Positions 1 through 13,267 are shown, counted from the stretch's first letter. The stretch is 64,000 nt of DNA from Sindora glabra (GCA_020226215.1 CM035232.1:17334316-17398315), one strand, 5' to 3'. The notes: generated by a model not told the origin, from the letters alone. Numbers and translations: made by a program.

Positions 1-230
1 ACATTTACAATTGAATGTTATATATGATTGAATGAAAAGTAATACACATTGCATGTTACTGTTTTGATTGAAGATAGTAGCATCAATGTAAAAGTTCATA
101 AATCACAGAATAAATGAATTCTGAATGTTAACATAAACTGGAGATAAGAATATACTGTACTTTTATTAACATTTACAATTGAATGTTACATATAATTAAG
201 TCTATGATTTTACATGAATTAAACATTACA
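1..230. repeat. Tandem repeat, period about 168 bp, copy 1 end
   Basis: The sequence at 1-30 (acatttacaattgaatgtta...) returns at about 169-195, with matching flanks in between. It is the tail of the spacer array seen complete at 32750-33830. Confidence 0.7.
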
Positions 231-498
231 TATATGCATAATATATTAACTTTAGCTAGAAGGATTGAAATTCATGAGGAATTTAATAACTAATATTGCT
301 CTGTATTTCTTCACAGATTCCACTGAAAATTATTCTTCAAACTCTTTATTGTTGAATATATCCTCTATTTATTTGCAGATAAAAATCTCGCAATCTTGCT
401 TGAAATTGAAAATTAAAGGAATGAGTTAGTTTAGTACCTCCTGGTTATGGTACTTTTGGATTAGAAAAGAAATTGTTACTTATGATGAATGTTCCTAT

Positions 499-1441
499 TA
501 AGGGTGGAAATTTAGAGTAATCCACTCAAAAAGGACCGAACCGACCAAAGAAATGGTAGACACGATCAGTTAAAGTTGCTTTATCGGATGAAGGCGGATA
601 AAATAAGGAGAAGATAATATGCTTTTGGTTGGAATTAGTTTGTTATGTCTCTAACCGAAGAAGTCTAAAACCAACTGATTGGGAATAAAAAAATGACTTC
701 ATTTTAAACTAACTCTTTAGTTTCATTTGCAGACTTGCCCTATCTCCTTCATTTGCATAATCCCATAAGAATTAGGAAACTTGTAAGGAAAAAGGGTTGC
801 AAATTCGAAACAGAATATTATGGTGAAGGAAGAAATCAAGTTTGGGTGAGTGAGGGCAATATTGAAGGTTTGAATTTTTAAATAAAGGATAGGAGTTGCA
901 GAGTTGTTTCTGGCTTTCTACAAAGTGAAAGAACAATAATGCACAACAATACACCAAAATTTTTCCTTCTCTATAACTTTGTTTTGCTCTAATATGATGA
1001 TTTCTTTAATTTTAAATTCAATCTCTTTCTTTTATCCTCAAAACAATCCTTCATTGTTGTTTGATTGTTGAGTTTCATTGTCGATTTGATCTTATTTTGC
1101 TTAGGAAGAGTTAAATGGCAAGACAAGATCAATCTGCACCACCTATAAACCAAGGTAACTTTAATTAAAATGGTTGGTATCCCACTTTTATTTTTTTGTT
1201 TGACTCTTTCATCTGCTTTCATTAAATTTATTGGATTTAGGAGTTTTTGTAATTGTTCTCCGTTGCTTTTTTAAAAATGACCAAAGTCGAATGTACCCAT
1301 TCATATCTGAAGTTATTGATTTATTTTGGTTTGATTGATACATTCGATCGGAATTGGATGAGTTTTTTTTAGATTCTAATTAGCCATGGTTGGTTGGATT
1401 TAGGCTTCTTAACCGACACTACTCGACCGATTCCCACCCTA
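499..1441. mobile_element. Degenerate non-autonomous hAT-like element nested in the MULE, copy 1
   Basis: The two ends are inverted: TAAGGGTGGAAATT at the left and AATTCCCACCCTA at the right. The flanks gttcctat (491-498) and gttcctgc (1442-1449) match at 6 of 8 positions, fitting an aged 8-bp hAT target duplication. The ends share the GGGTGG...ACCGA style common in plant hAT MITEs. The interior has no transposase; it holds a short exon-like stretch (733-881) and AT-rich filler. Confidence 0.5.
733..881 (+). pseudogene. Exon-like open stretch of unknown origin inside the hAT-like element
   Basis: After a good acceptor (tttcatttgcag, ending at 732), one frame stays open for about 49 codons to a TAA at 879-881. 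The encoded peptide is basic and aromatic-rich, running DLPYLLHLHN to NIEGLNF. I do not recognise it. It could be a captured gene fragment or chance. Copy 2 carries the same stretch. Confidence 0.2.
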
Positions 1442-1699
1442 GTTCCTGCTATGGTGACCTTTTGTATGATATAATTTCAAAAGAAGGTTCTATAGTGGCT
1501 GGTTCTACTCCCATATTCATTTTATTCTTTCGAAGGATTTCATTCTTTTTTTTTCTCATAATAGTCCTTTTGTTGTTAAATATAGAAGGTAGATAAGGTG
1601 TCAAGTGAAAAAAGGAATGTATTATTGTTTGGTTTGTAAATAGTAATATTAAAATGAAAACCGAAAATGAATTCAAAAATCAAGCATCATTAAAAGAAA

Positions 1700-4600
1700 A
1701 TTGATAAAAAAAAAATATGTTACTGTTTTCACTTCTAAAACAATAACAGATTGTCTCTTGTTCTAAGATTTTATTGTTTGGTATAGAAATAGTAATATCA
1801 ATCTAAATGCTAAAAGAAATAGATAAATGAAGTTTGATTAGCAATGAAATTACGATGAAACAATATGTTAGTGTTTTCACACGAAACAGTAACATTAAGC
1901 AAAAATAACATATCATAGTGTAGATCACAATTGATATATTTTCTCGAAGGAAAAAACATGTTACTATCTCCATACCAAAGATAATATGTTGTTTTCGTTA
2001 GACTAAGATATTACTATTTAGTCTGGAAACAGGAGTATCAATCAAAAAATAATATAGATAGATAAATCAATAATGGTTGGCAATGAAAGTTGAAGAAAAC
2101 AATAAACAGTAACAACACTTGGTATTTTATCATAGTTTTAATATCACTCACTATCATTTTGGCATCACGAAAGTATAGATATGGAGCACCCTCTCTTCTC
2201 GGCCTCTATAAGTTGAAATGTGTCCACTTGCATTCCATGTTATTAAAGATGAACAATGTATAGTGATTAGGGTTGCTATAGTCATTGACACCCGTTGAGT
2301 TTACTAGGAGTAAAACAATTTCTGTAGCCATTGCTTCCTCCATCTTTGCATCAAATTTGTATTACTTGGCTTCCTGATATAACTAGACCTTGCTCACAAT
2401 ATAAGACTATCAATATAGTTTAAACACAAGTCAATATCAAAGTATTTTCTGTATTTTATATTTAGGGAATGGATTTAAGATCTTACACAACAGAAGCTAT
2501 CGAATGTAAATATTTTATTTTTACTGTATGTGGAAGTTAACCTTAAAGTGTAAACATGGCTATCTATGATATGAAATTGAAGGATTAATTCTTATCAATT
2601 ATTTGATTAAGAAGAAGTCAAACTCCAAACAGTAACATTAATATTCCTAATTTTTAACAACACGAGTAATCACATGTTATTGTTTGGACTCTAAATAGTA
2701 ATATCATATTTTTTAGCTTGAATAAACTCAATGCTACCATGTTACTGTTTTGACTCAAAATAGTAACATAACTATAAAAAAGAATAAGATAAAATAGTAA
2801 TGTTGTAAAAGTTCAAAGCATACATATATTGTTTATTATTGCCTTATCTGCAAGTATGTCCATCAACTCTTTTAAAGTGATGAACATGTCCTACTGAGGG
2901 GATGTCCAGACAAAAGTCCTGCAAATGGTGATGTGGCATAAGAATGAGTTGAGGCAGCAAGCAATAATATTGAGCAAATGAAATAAATCAGCAAGAAAGT
3001 AGGATATAACTTACGATAGGTCTCCTACTTTTCTTATTTGGACCATTTTATTCCTGACATCTTAGATCAGGTATTTTGCAGCTAGCCACTTTGTATTTTT
3101 TGTTACTTTTTAAGTTTATTTCTTTTTATGTAATTCTATTGTTATTTCATCATATATTATTATAGGAGCCTCCTTACTTTTCCCAGTGTCCTCCTTAGCA
3201 GTTATTTTTTGTTGTTGTGTTTGGTTTTGTTTTGTGGGCTCAAGTACATGTAGTCTTCTTCACATTTTATTTTTGTTATTTTTGCTTTAATCTTTATGAT
3301 CATTGAGCTTTACTTTTTCTTAGCCTTGTTTTGTTCTTCAGCTTCTGTGGTTTCTACTTTTTTTTTCAACCACCTACACATTTATTTCTATTAGTTGTGC
3401 ATTCAACTATTTATTTTGATTTTGCAATGTGTTGATAACCACTTTAAAGTTTTCTATTTGTTTTTTTTTACAGTTGCTCTTAGAGTCGTGTGTTTTCATG
3501 TGTGAAGTTTGTGATTGTTTCTTTGTTTTGTTGTAATTGTTGCTCTGACTTCTGAAGTTTCTTTGTGAGAGACTTCAATTCATCGATCAGTTCATTTATT
3601 CTAATGTTTGCAGTGAGAAGCTGGTCCCTCAACTATTGTACTTTATTTTTGTGTTGTTGTGGGTACTCTTTGTAAGATAGTGCAATATTTGCAAACTAGT
3701 CTAGTTTTGTTGTTCATGGTTAAATTATGTACTGGGTCATTCTTACATCATTATTACTTTCTAATTCCTTCGATTGGAAGGGTATGATTTGTGTTTTTAT
3801 TTTGTCATGGTACTCAATTAGTTGTAATTTTGTGTTAGGGTTATAAAGGAGTTGTATTTCTTCAATTGTTAACTCTAGTTCTCTGTTGATGACCTGAAAC
3901 ATAAGAGTGGTTACTCATTAGTGTAATTAATCGATATGTTTCTATTTTGGTAAGAAATAGTAACATGAAGATAAAAGACTAAGTGGCAACATAACAGTAA
4001 CATAGGTAAAGGATTAATAATGAAACACAATAAATAGACAAAATGAAGTTTGATTAAGAAAAAAAACTTCTAGAAAAAAGAGTGTTACTGTTTCCACCAG
4101 TAACATCAGATGAAATATTATTATTTTATGTGAAAACAGTAATATGAAGTAAAGATTAGGAAAAAATTAACAAATCAAGCATGATTAATTATAAAAATTG
4201 ATAAATAACAACATGTTAGTATTTTCAAAACAAATAGTAACATGTTATTTTTTTCTAGTGACATGCTTCTGTTTGGTCTGAAACAGCAACACCAACCATA
4301 AAAGACAATAAATAGACAAAATTATGCATGATTAACAATGGCAATCGGGACAAAACAATGTATTACTATTTAATGTCGAAACAATAACATCAAACAAAAA
4401 CTGAATAATACGACAAATTAACCATGATTAACATAAAAAATAGATAAAAAAAACATGTCACTATTCTCAAAACAAACAGTAACATATCTTCTTGTACTGA
4501 CATGTTTTTGTTTTCAAAATAAATTGACTTTTTCCAAAGGTTACCTGAAGCTGGCAGATAAATTGATCTCTCAGTTGGTGTGTGAGGAGCTTCAGGTCCC

Positions 4601-7400
4601 ATTTGAGGCATCTTGGCACTCTTTGAATATGATGCCTATTAAGTATATTTACTATCTCACACAGTTAATACTGTCGACAATACATTGTACATTTTGTCAT
4701 ATTAATTTTCAATGGAAGCTGCATTTAAGAATGGAGTAATAAAAAGGGGCCTTTGATGTCATTAAGAAAAATCAACTAAAAAATGAATATATTACTATCT
4801 ATAGAACAAATAGTAACATATTGATGTTTTGTATTAATACAGTAACATGCGCTAAAAATTCAAAGTAAATAGGCGAATCAAGTATATAGACAGTAACATG
4901 CATCAAAAACTTAAATTAAATAGAAAAATCAAGTGTCAATAATGAAAAAATGACAAAAAAAAATGTTACTATCTATAGAAACAAACATTAACATGTTATT
5001 GTTTAGTATGCAAACAATAACACAAGCCAAAGACTTAAAATAAATGGACAAATGAAGTCACAATAACAAATAAACTGCCAAAAAATATAGGGTAATACTT
5101 TACACATACAACAATTATATGTTATTGTTTCTTGTCCAAACAGTTACATGTTACTATTTGCTATCCAAACAGTAACATGAATGAAAACTGCCAAAAAATA
5201 TACAAGAAAAGTGGTAAAAACATTCAATTAAATAAATAGAAATGAATGAAAATAATATCAAAAAAAGTGACATGAAATAAAAATAAGTTTGACAAGTTTG
5301 ACTTACTAATAATAGCATGACACAACTAGTAACATTTGGGAAATAAAAACAAGTTTAACAAGTTTGACTTACTAGTAATAGCATGATACAACTGGTGACA
5401 TTTGGGGTGTTGTCCCTTGTAATTGAACTCATTAGTTGCTCGTATATGTGTTAGGACCACCTATATTGTGCTATATCATCTACTTCCTTTACATATTTGA
5501 AGTATGACCAACCTAGTGTGTGAGTCCTGTTTGGCACAAATAGGGTCACCAATAGTATCAGTGTTATAAGATGTGAGACATCCAAAACATCAGTCTTTGA
5601 AGTTCCTCGCACTGCTCTTTCGAGTGCATTGAATATTGTTAGTTTTGTCATGCATCCTTGGCCACGGAAACACCTTGTGTCAAAGTCTGATTGTGGCTTT
5701 TTACCAAATACTATCTTGATGGGTCGATCTCTATCTCTTATTCCAAAATTTTGCTTCACCGATATTGATGTTATTCTTAAATGTTCACCCCCAATTAGAA
5801 AATGTTTATTCTTGTCTAAAAAGGTTACAATTATCAATTGTATTTTTTTATCGCTCTTCCAGTACATACTATGATCAAAGTCCTTTATTATTATTGCATT
5901 AGTTAGAATCTAAAATGAGTTTTGTTGCAGCACCATCTTGTGTCTGTCATTGAATTGAAGGTTATCAATCTGCCTCATACATGCTAGCAGATTAGACTTA
6001 TATTATTGGAATTTTTGAGTTTCTTCTTTAGATTCTTTTGTTTATTTGGATGCTTTGTTGCGTATAAATTGACAAATCAAGCGTTATAAATAACAAAAAT
6101 TGATAAATAAAAATATGTTACTATTTTTAGAACAAACAGTAACATTTTTTCTTCTAGTGACATGTTTCTATTTTATCTAAAACAGCAATAGCAAGCAAAA
6201 AAAATTATAAATAGATAAAATGAAGTATGATTAACAATAAAACTTTAAAAAAATAATGTGTTACTATGTCTTCAAAAAATAGTAACATGCACCAAAAATG
6301 AGATATTATTGTTTTATGTTATTTTATTGTGGTGACATGTTTTTGTTGGCCGAGTCTAAGGTGCCCCCGGGGTTTTGGAACCCGAGGGACGTGGATGAAT
6401 TTTATACATTGGATGTCCAACTTCAGATCGCAGCCATTCTAATAAATAAAATATTTCTTATAACTAAGGAAAATTTCATAAAAATTTATGTAATTATTGA
6501 AATGATAAATTGACCCCAGAAATATAAATTTTAAAACAAGATCTCTGAACTGGTGATGCAATAGCAAAGGTTCATACTCTCTAATGCTTAGCTATTGTGC
6601 ATGATCAATCTTTTGAGGAGCTGTTGTTGCTAGATCCACTGTTGCTGGATTTGTTATAGTTGGATTTGCTGCATCAGACAAATACGTTGATGATGATTAT
6701 GGCGATTTGCTGCCCAGCCACCCGAGAACAAATTCTTCCTATGGCCAAGTTAGACTATTGATTGAAGCAAAGGTGGGAAAAAAATGGTACAACAACAATG
6801 AAGAACCAGATGCACTAGAGAAAAACCAAAGAAAGAATGAGAAGATGCTATGGCGCTCGAGGTGAGAGAAAGAGAGAAAATTTAAAAAATTTAAATTATG
6901 AGATAATATTTAAAAATAAAATTATTATAAAAAATAAATATTTTGAATAAAAATAAATATATTTTATTTTAACCCCGTGGGGTTATTTTACAATTAACCT
7001 TGTAAGAATTTATTCATAAATTATTTATTGTTCTGCTGCATATATCCACATAGACGTATCAGAATCTGCCATATGTCTCAAGTTTCAGAAACTCAAATTT
7101 GGCCAAAGATACCGTAGCGTTCACCGTTTTTGTTTGGTTTGAAATAGAAACACCAATAAAAAAACACAGAGAAATAGATAAAATGAAGTATGATTAATAA
7201 TGAAACTTTGACAAAATAAGGTGTTACTGTTAAGAAATAGTAACATGAAATGAGATGTTATTGTTTTATATGGAAATAGTAACATCCAAGATAATATGGA
7301 ATAAACTGACAAATCAATCATAATTAACAGTAAAATTAATGGAAAAGCATGTTACTATTTAGCATCAGAGGAGTAAGGTATTTCTATTTGTTTCTATGTG
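1700..7400. repeat. Dispersed dyad motif array (YAGTAACAT half-sites), copy 1
   Basis: An imperfect palindrome recurs dozens of times: rTGTTACTRTTT, a 5-12 base loop, then AAAYAGTAACAt. Clear cases start near 1716, 1867, 2738, 3936, 4082, 4211, 4455, 4787, 5146, 6114, 6256, 7219 and 7251. Half-sites often read YAGTAACATG. The coding-like blocks at 2110-2360, 3490-3893 and 5451-5975 lack it. A recurring filler (aaatagataaaatgaagtatgattaa and variants) joins neighbouring dyads, so the array grew by duplication of a larger unit. Confidence 0.85.
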
Positions 7401-7933
7401 AATAGAATGCCAATAAAACAAAACAATATGTATAGTGCCATTTTTCTGTTTCTCATATAAGCAGTTATTATGTGGGATTAATGATAGTAACATGCAATAA
7501 AATAATGTGTAAAGCATGTTGATCATTCTAACTTCTAGTGTTTCGATTCAACGTATATATATATATACAAATCCACGCAAATAGTAACATTTTTTATCAA
7601 GTTAATCACAATATAATGCCTATACTCAAATCAATATTAAAAGAATGTGTGTTTACCTATTGACGACCCATTTTAATGCTTCTAATTTGTGCGAAGTTAC
7701 TGTTTGAACTGGTTTTAAGTTTTCGATGTCGGGAAATGTTGATTTCCAGTTGTTCCATGTCGTTTAAGTTTGTCCGGTGGTATTTTCTGGCAATTTGTAC
7801 GATGTCTTCATGTGGTCACTCGAGTTTGTTCACTAGTATTGCGCTTTGATAGAATACAATTTGTTGTTTCTATTTCCTGCCTTTTGTTTTTTTCGAAATG
7901 CGCTATGGGTACATCATTTCGTCTTCTGGGCAT
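2110..7933 (-). pseudogene. Ulp1/DUF1985-like transposon accessory gene, decayed (copy 1)
   Basis: Coding blocks are recognisable on the minus strand. The first is 7933-7657: ATG (MPRRRNDVPIAHFEKN), then WKSTFPDIENL to VVNR, ending at a GTAAAC donor, with one stop and one frameshift. The next, 5975-5451, is the best preserved; it includes FLIGGEHLRI, a TKLTIFNALERAV stretch and YVKEVDDIAQYRWS, the layout of the DUF1985/plant-mobile-domain proteins of MULEs. Block 4635-4545 has an AG acceptor and a CAG/GTAACC donor. Block 3893-3490 starts after TTTCAG and ends in a clear coiled coil (LRDQLLTANIRINELIDELK). Block 2360-2110 looks like a C48 cysteine protease His block (NHYTLFIF, then KWTHFN). 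Several in-frame stops and no recognisable Cys block make it non-functional. Family assignment rests on pattern memory. Confidence 0.6.
6348..7125. mobile_element. 778-bp nested insertion with 9-bp target duplication, copy 1
   Basis: GTTTTTGTT occurs at 6339-6347 and 7126-7134. Removing the insert plus one duplicate restores a normal dyad-repeat unit, as seen uninterrupted at 4257-4300. The insert is less AT-rich at its left end (gtgcccccggggttttgg) and has no obvious terminal inverted repeats. A 9-bp duplication points to a Mutator-type transposase. An open stretch near 6700-6870 may be a captured gene fragment, but I cannot name it. Confidence 0.65.
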
Positions 7934-8033
7934 TATGTTTTGTCATTTCAATTTCATGTCTTTTCCTCTTCTCGGTTCACGCAACAGATGCGTCGTATTA
8001 TGTTCTAGGTATTGTGATAATTTGACATTGAGG

Positions 8034-8116
8034 GCAGTACCTAAATGAAAGAAAGTTCAGTTTTGGTACCTCGCTATAATAAATTGCAACAAATGGTACC
8101 TGCTTGAATTTTTCCC
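8034..8116 (-). repeat. Right terminal inverted repeat of the MULE, copy 1
   Basis: Its reverse complement aligns without gaps to 29772-29854 at roughly 55-60% identity by eye. Shared blocks include GGTAnCA, a GAGGT step and CTnAACTTnCTTTCA. The outer flank is tttaatttt. Confidence 0.5.
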
Positions 8117-8125
8117 TTTAATTTT

Positions 8126-9134
8126 TAATTTTTATATGTACTCAAATTTTTAATTCATACAAAATCACACTCCTCTTACTTACTTTTAGTTATATAGGAT
8201 TGTGTTATAAAATATTTTTAGATGATATTTTTAATTTTGTAGGTATTTTATGAGTTACATATATGTATAATATTTTTTTAAGATTATATATAAATTTAAA
8301 TATATTACAACTTACTCATGAATAAATACATGGTGCTTTAAAATGATTTAAATTTTTTATTATTTAGAAGTTTAAAAACTTAAAATATTTAAATTAAAAA
8401 TATAAGAAAAAAGTTTGTGGACCTTCAAGGATTGGATAAGGGCTTCCATATTATAGGTATATGAAAGTGTGGTTGACATGGGTTAGCTTGCAAACTAACT
8501 AGTCTAACCTATTAAACAACTATCCTCCTATCTTATGAGAATTCTAATGTAATGTGTTGAAGATATTAATGAAATTTGTACAATTAGTAATTAGAAATGC
8601 AGAAATGTTTGATGTTTTCCATTTGAAAATTAAAAAAACCCTTTGTAATGATCTTATTTCCCTAAAAAAGAATTTGCAAGTTCGTGACCCTCAATTTTTT
8701 TGGAGTAGGTTAGTGACCTTAAATTATTTATATTAAGGATATAATAAAATCATTAATGGGAATTCTCTAAACATAATGTCAACCACTGATGGAGAACTTA
8801 TTTGACTTCTATATGGGAGTTAACTGATAATTCTTAAACCTTTCTTTTTCTTCTAAATATAGTTGAAGTATAGTTATGGAGACAAACATTTAACATATCA
8901 AGTGAACTTTTTATTAATAAAATATTAAGGATACATTAGATGGTATCAGTAGTTAAGTAGTCTTTCAAATAATTCATTTTTCCACTTAGTAGTTCAAACA
9001 TCCCAAAGAAAATCACCATAAAATATTCACATAAGAAGTAGATAAAAAGATCAATGAAGCTTAGTTAACACCATGAGAATTAGCAAACATGCATCATTTA
9101 TTAATGGGACTTATTATACAATAAGCCTCATAAT
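8126..9134. other. Intergenic AT-rich DNA, no gene seen (copy 1)
   Basis: Short open stretches occur but have many stops, no splice framework and no recognisable protein similarity. I see no RNA gene or terminal repeats here. Confidence 0.6.
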
Positions 9135-9149
9135 AAAGGAAACATTACT

Positions 9150-9312
9150 TTTTTGGTATAATAACCATTTGATATCTAGACACCATATTAAGTGCCAACT
9201 AATTCGAATTCAAGTCAAGCAAGACCACATTTGGTGGTAAAATTTTCCCAAACAATTTTTAACGCAAATGCATTCCTAGGAATTCAAACCTGAGACCTTT
9301 GATTAAGCTAGA
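9150..9312 (-). mobile_element. tRNA-derived SINE, copy 1
   Basis: A perfect 15-bp duplication, aaaggaaacattact, flanks it (9135-9149 and 9313-9327). On the minus strand the head carries a B-box-like GGTTTGAATTCC (9279-9290) just after GGTCTCA, and the 3' end finishes in an A run (ttttttgg on the plus strand). No good A box is visible, so the head is shortened or diverged. Confidence 0.7.
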
Positions 9313-9327
9313 AAAGGAAACATTACT

Positions 9328-12300
9328 AATTGATCAAATGCATATATAACAATTAATAAAAAAAACTTTTAGACAATTGCAAATAATAGGTCATAAGGCT
9401 AGAGGAGAAGTCCTTATGATTAGGGTCCCAAACTCAAAGGTTTCTTAAATATTCATATACTACCAAATAAATATGGGCTTTACCTTCAATGGATAGTAGA
9501 TATTATATGCAAATGAATCTAACTTTTCTAAATTTGAAATGAAGCAAATTTTACTATTCACTAACTATGTAAAGGCATCTATATTTTGTAACATTAATGC
9601 AAAGCAAATCGGGCAAAGAACTAGAAGGAGAGTAAAGGTGAATATGAAAAGGCAAAAATAATATAGTAAAGTGAAGCATTAATAATTGCTTGTTACTAAT
9701 GCTATTAAGATAGCCATATAAAACTACATCCTAAAACCTTTAATCCATTTTAAGTAGACAACTTTATATAATTTTTTCACAAATTGCAAAACTAGAATGA
9801 AAAATAAATCAAAGATAGTAGGCCATTGAAAGCCATCTAATGACAAAAAATGCATAAAGAAGTAGACACGCCAAGTGTATTCAAGCCCCTCAAATGGAAT
9901 TTCAACTACACAATGAGGATTAATTGCCATAGATAAAATATTTCTAAAACAAAACAACCATAGAATTTGCATAAATCGGTTATAATGAACCATGTAAAGA
10001 TGGAGTGTACCACCTACACAAATGTAACAAAAATTAAAAAAATAAGGAACATACATCCAATAGAGAATCCAAACTGTTTATATCTCATGAGCATGAAATT
10101 TATATAGCTTGAATTTAGTCTAAAACATGTAAAATGTTTTTTTTAGAAAAAAAAAAAAAGAAAAGCTATCTTTTTGCCCTTTCAAGGCTACCTTTAGAAT
10201 TACCCTTATTTTCTTCAACTGTCTTTTATCTATACCTAGATAAGGACTCAAAGGAATTCCTTAAGCTTGAAATGAAAGCAATTACATTAGAAAATTATAG
10301 ATATGTGCAATATAGCACCAATTAATCTATAAATTGTAATAACCAAAATAATCAAGCTTGATAAAGACCAAAATGTGAATACAAACATTAGCAATGGCAT
10401 TATAATTATAGTCATGTTCTAATAACAATTTAAGAAGGAAATAAAGACATCTACTTAAGCCTTGGCACAAAGGCAAAACATATGGAAAATCTTATGCTAT
10501 TGGTATGTGAATTTGATAAACTCTTACTTTGGATTTGAAAATATTAATTACAAATTTTGAAGAGATATACCCCACTAGTAGCTATAGTATTTCTTGCATC
10601 ATCCAAAGCATCCATTCTTTCGTGTATCTCATGGCCCCTACTAGCCATTTCAATAATACCTCCAACATTATCTTGTCTTTAATAAGTTTATGAGCATCAA
10701 TGGTAAATCTAATAACAATAAAGTACAAAGCATTTCTGGAGTTGTTATAACAATTCCATACAAGGCAACAAAGCTAAATCTAATATAAATAATAATAAAA
10801 ATATTGTTTATATCATAGGCTTTCCATGGAAATCAAGTATTCTTACTTATGCAAGTTCACAACATTCACATCCACAAGTTGATCAAGATGTAAATAACTA
10901 TTAATGCTTAAAAAACAATCAAATAGACCTAAATTCATGTTGTAACTTATGAGTAATAGAAACAAATACAAATTGCCAACCATTCATTAAATGTTCTAAC
11001 CTAGATGTTGGTCTAACCCACATTAATTGAATGCTTGCATATTTGATACAAGAAGTCAAAATTTTGCCAATATTAATAGAATTTATGAAATTAGGGAATT
11101 AATAATCAATTAGTTGAGACATAAAAATATAGAAGTTAAAACCATAAATATTGAGTTTAAAGTTTAAACAAAAAAAATAATTTCTAAAATCAAATCCTAA
11201 ACAAAGATTAAAATGACAAAAATTACAACGATGCCAAGCCAATTTGTTTTAGATGGAAAGTCCCCCTTCTTAATGCAATTTTCTCCATCTAGTTCACTAC
11301 ATAAAGTCATAAAAAATGAAGATAAGATAAGAAGGGTTGTGAAAGTAAAAATTTAAAATGTAAGCTAAATTTATTTTAGTTACTTGAATGGCTTTGACCA
11401 AACCTTAAAATATTAGCTTTTGATATATTAGAGAAGCAGTTCATAGTAAATCATAAATTTTGCCTAATATAACATATTAATACAAATAAAATTAAAGTCA
11501 TAATTACATAACAGATTATAAATTTAGCCTAGGACAAAGCATTAAGACAAACAAAATTAGAGTCATAATTATATATCATACATATTGCAAATTCCAAAAT
11601 CCAAAAAACTAGTAAACTACCCATACAAAATTCTTACCATAACACAAGATCCTTAACAACAAGAAGGCATTCACTCTAGTTCCATAATATCCAAAATCAA
11701 AAATAGTTAACTAAAATAAAAAATAAAACAAATTACCATTTACTTCACTATACTTTCAATATGAGCATTAGACTTGCTTTCACATAGACAGAGAGATATA
11801 GTTATTGTCGATGCTAAAAAAGAAGCCATTATAGATTCATTCATAAGTTGCACTGTAGGTAAAAATGTTTATTAGTTTAGAGATACCTTAGGAGATGAAG
11901 CTCTTAAGGTGAAAAGGTGAATGAAGGAAAATGTCTGTCTTTTGGCAATAATGGTGAATGACAAAGCAAGCACTATAATGGCTAGTGTTGATAGGAGTGG
12001 AAGAATGAGAGAAAGAGATCAGAAGAAAAGAGCAAGAAGGAGGTTGAAGATAAAATGCAAATGCAAATGCAAATCTTAAGACAAAAGCACAATAAGGATT
12101 TCAGAATTCATAAGCATAATAAAAAAAATTTTAAGTGCAAATCTTAAGATAAAATATGAATTAAATAAGTCTATAGTAAAAAAATTGTTTGATAGATTAT
12201 TGTTTGAGAGCTAAAAGAAGGGATGAAGGGAAAAGAAAATTCAAAGCAAAAAATAATAGAAATAGTAAAAATAAGAGAGAAAACAAAGGCAAAAAGTGGT

Positions 12301-13267
12301 AAAGATAAAACAAATTTCAAAATTCAAAATGACTCGATAAAGGATAAAAGAAAATTTGACAAAGCTTCCCTCCTTTTGTTTGTGCCAATAAGGTTCGATG
12401 AAACTTCCTTATGCAACAATGAAACCAAGCAATATACAACACAAAAAGACAAAGAAAGGCAAAATAGGTTAGTTGTGAACACCAATGGTAGTAATAGGGA
12501 AGCTAAGTTATAGGGAGCTTATTGGGGGAGTGATGGAGAATAGGTTTATAATTTTGCTAAAAGGTTAAGGAAAAGCCATGCTAGCAAAGCTAAACTTTGG
12601 GGGCACTTATAAAGGTTTAAGATTGGCTTGATCTCTTAACCTTTAGCATATTATCTTGGAATGTGACTCATTGATGCTTGTACAATGTTTAAATAATACC
12701 AGCATTAGGAATGGATTTGATATTTTTCAAAGTTGCCTATTGCTTATTGATAAAAGTTTAGTCTGTTTATATTTGTCGCACTTATAAAAAGAGTAATAAA
12801 TTTGCTAATTAGTTGACAATTTAAGAATTAAAAAGGATTGTGATTCTTGTAAACTTACACTTTTTAAAGCTGCTCTTGTTGATTTGGGAATTCTTCTCCT
12901 TGTTAATGCTATGTAAGTTACCTTCACTTGAAAGGTCACTTGTTGATTGTTTCTTTTTTTAAAAATTTTTTTTGTCTTGCTTTAGACTTATTAAAAAAAA
13001 GATAAAATAAGGCAAGAATTAATGAAAATTTAGGCAGAAAATATTCACTAACCACGTACCACATGGCATTAGTTTACAAAGAAAAAGTAATTAAATAGAT
13101 ATTTCTTTTGGTACGGCCTTTGTTTAAAAAGAATCTCCAAGTCAAACGCAACCATGAGTCTCTTAAGTACAAATTATATACTAATCTTAGTAACACAATT
13201 ATACGAATTTATATTTTGTTTTCCTGTTTTAATATTTTCATTTGAGTAGTTCCGCAGCAGAGCACAT
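9328..13267. other. Intergenic AT-rich DNA, no gene recognised (copy 1)
   Basis: Open stretches at 9724-10056 (minus) and 12223-12513 (plus) have low-complexity, AT-driven composition and no recognisable domain. A short (atgcaa) run is at 12055-12075 and a 92-bp inverted repeat at 12556-12647. There is no tRNA, no clear transposon end pair and no conserved exon. Confidence 0.55.
12556..12647. repeat. Short inverted repeat (hairpin), copy 1
   Basis: GCTAAAAGGTTAAG at 12556-12569 faces CTTAACCTTTAGC at 12635-12647, so a 13-14 bp stem with one bulge closes a loop of about 65 bases. It could be the core of a small MITE. No clear target duplication was found. Confidence 0.4.

Larger units (their letters stand above)
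1..8116. mobile_element. Right-hand part of an ~11.9 kb MULE, copy 1 (cut by the window edge)
   Basis: This equals 33569-41682 of the complete MULE described at 29772-41682. It holds the minus-strand Ulp1/DUF1985-like gene remains, the dyad motif array, two nested insertions and the right terminal inverted repeat (8034-8116). The candidate 9-bp target duplication is at 8117-8125. The mudrA half of this copy must lie upstream of the window if the duplication continues there. Confidence 0.7.

Noticed and set aside
5451..5867. A functional 138-residue protein on the minus strand (also at 39017-39433)
   Set aside because: It is one exon-like block of a longer decayed transposon gene; the frame extends upstream through a stop, and other blocks carry stops and frameshifts.
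1700..7400. CRISPR-like array of regularly repeated palindromes
   Set aside because: Spacing is irregular, the repeats are degenerate and lie in a plant transposon; no cas genes are present.
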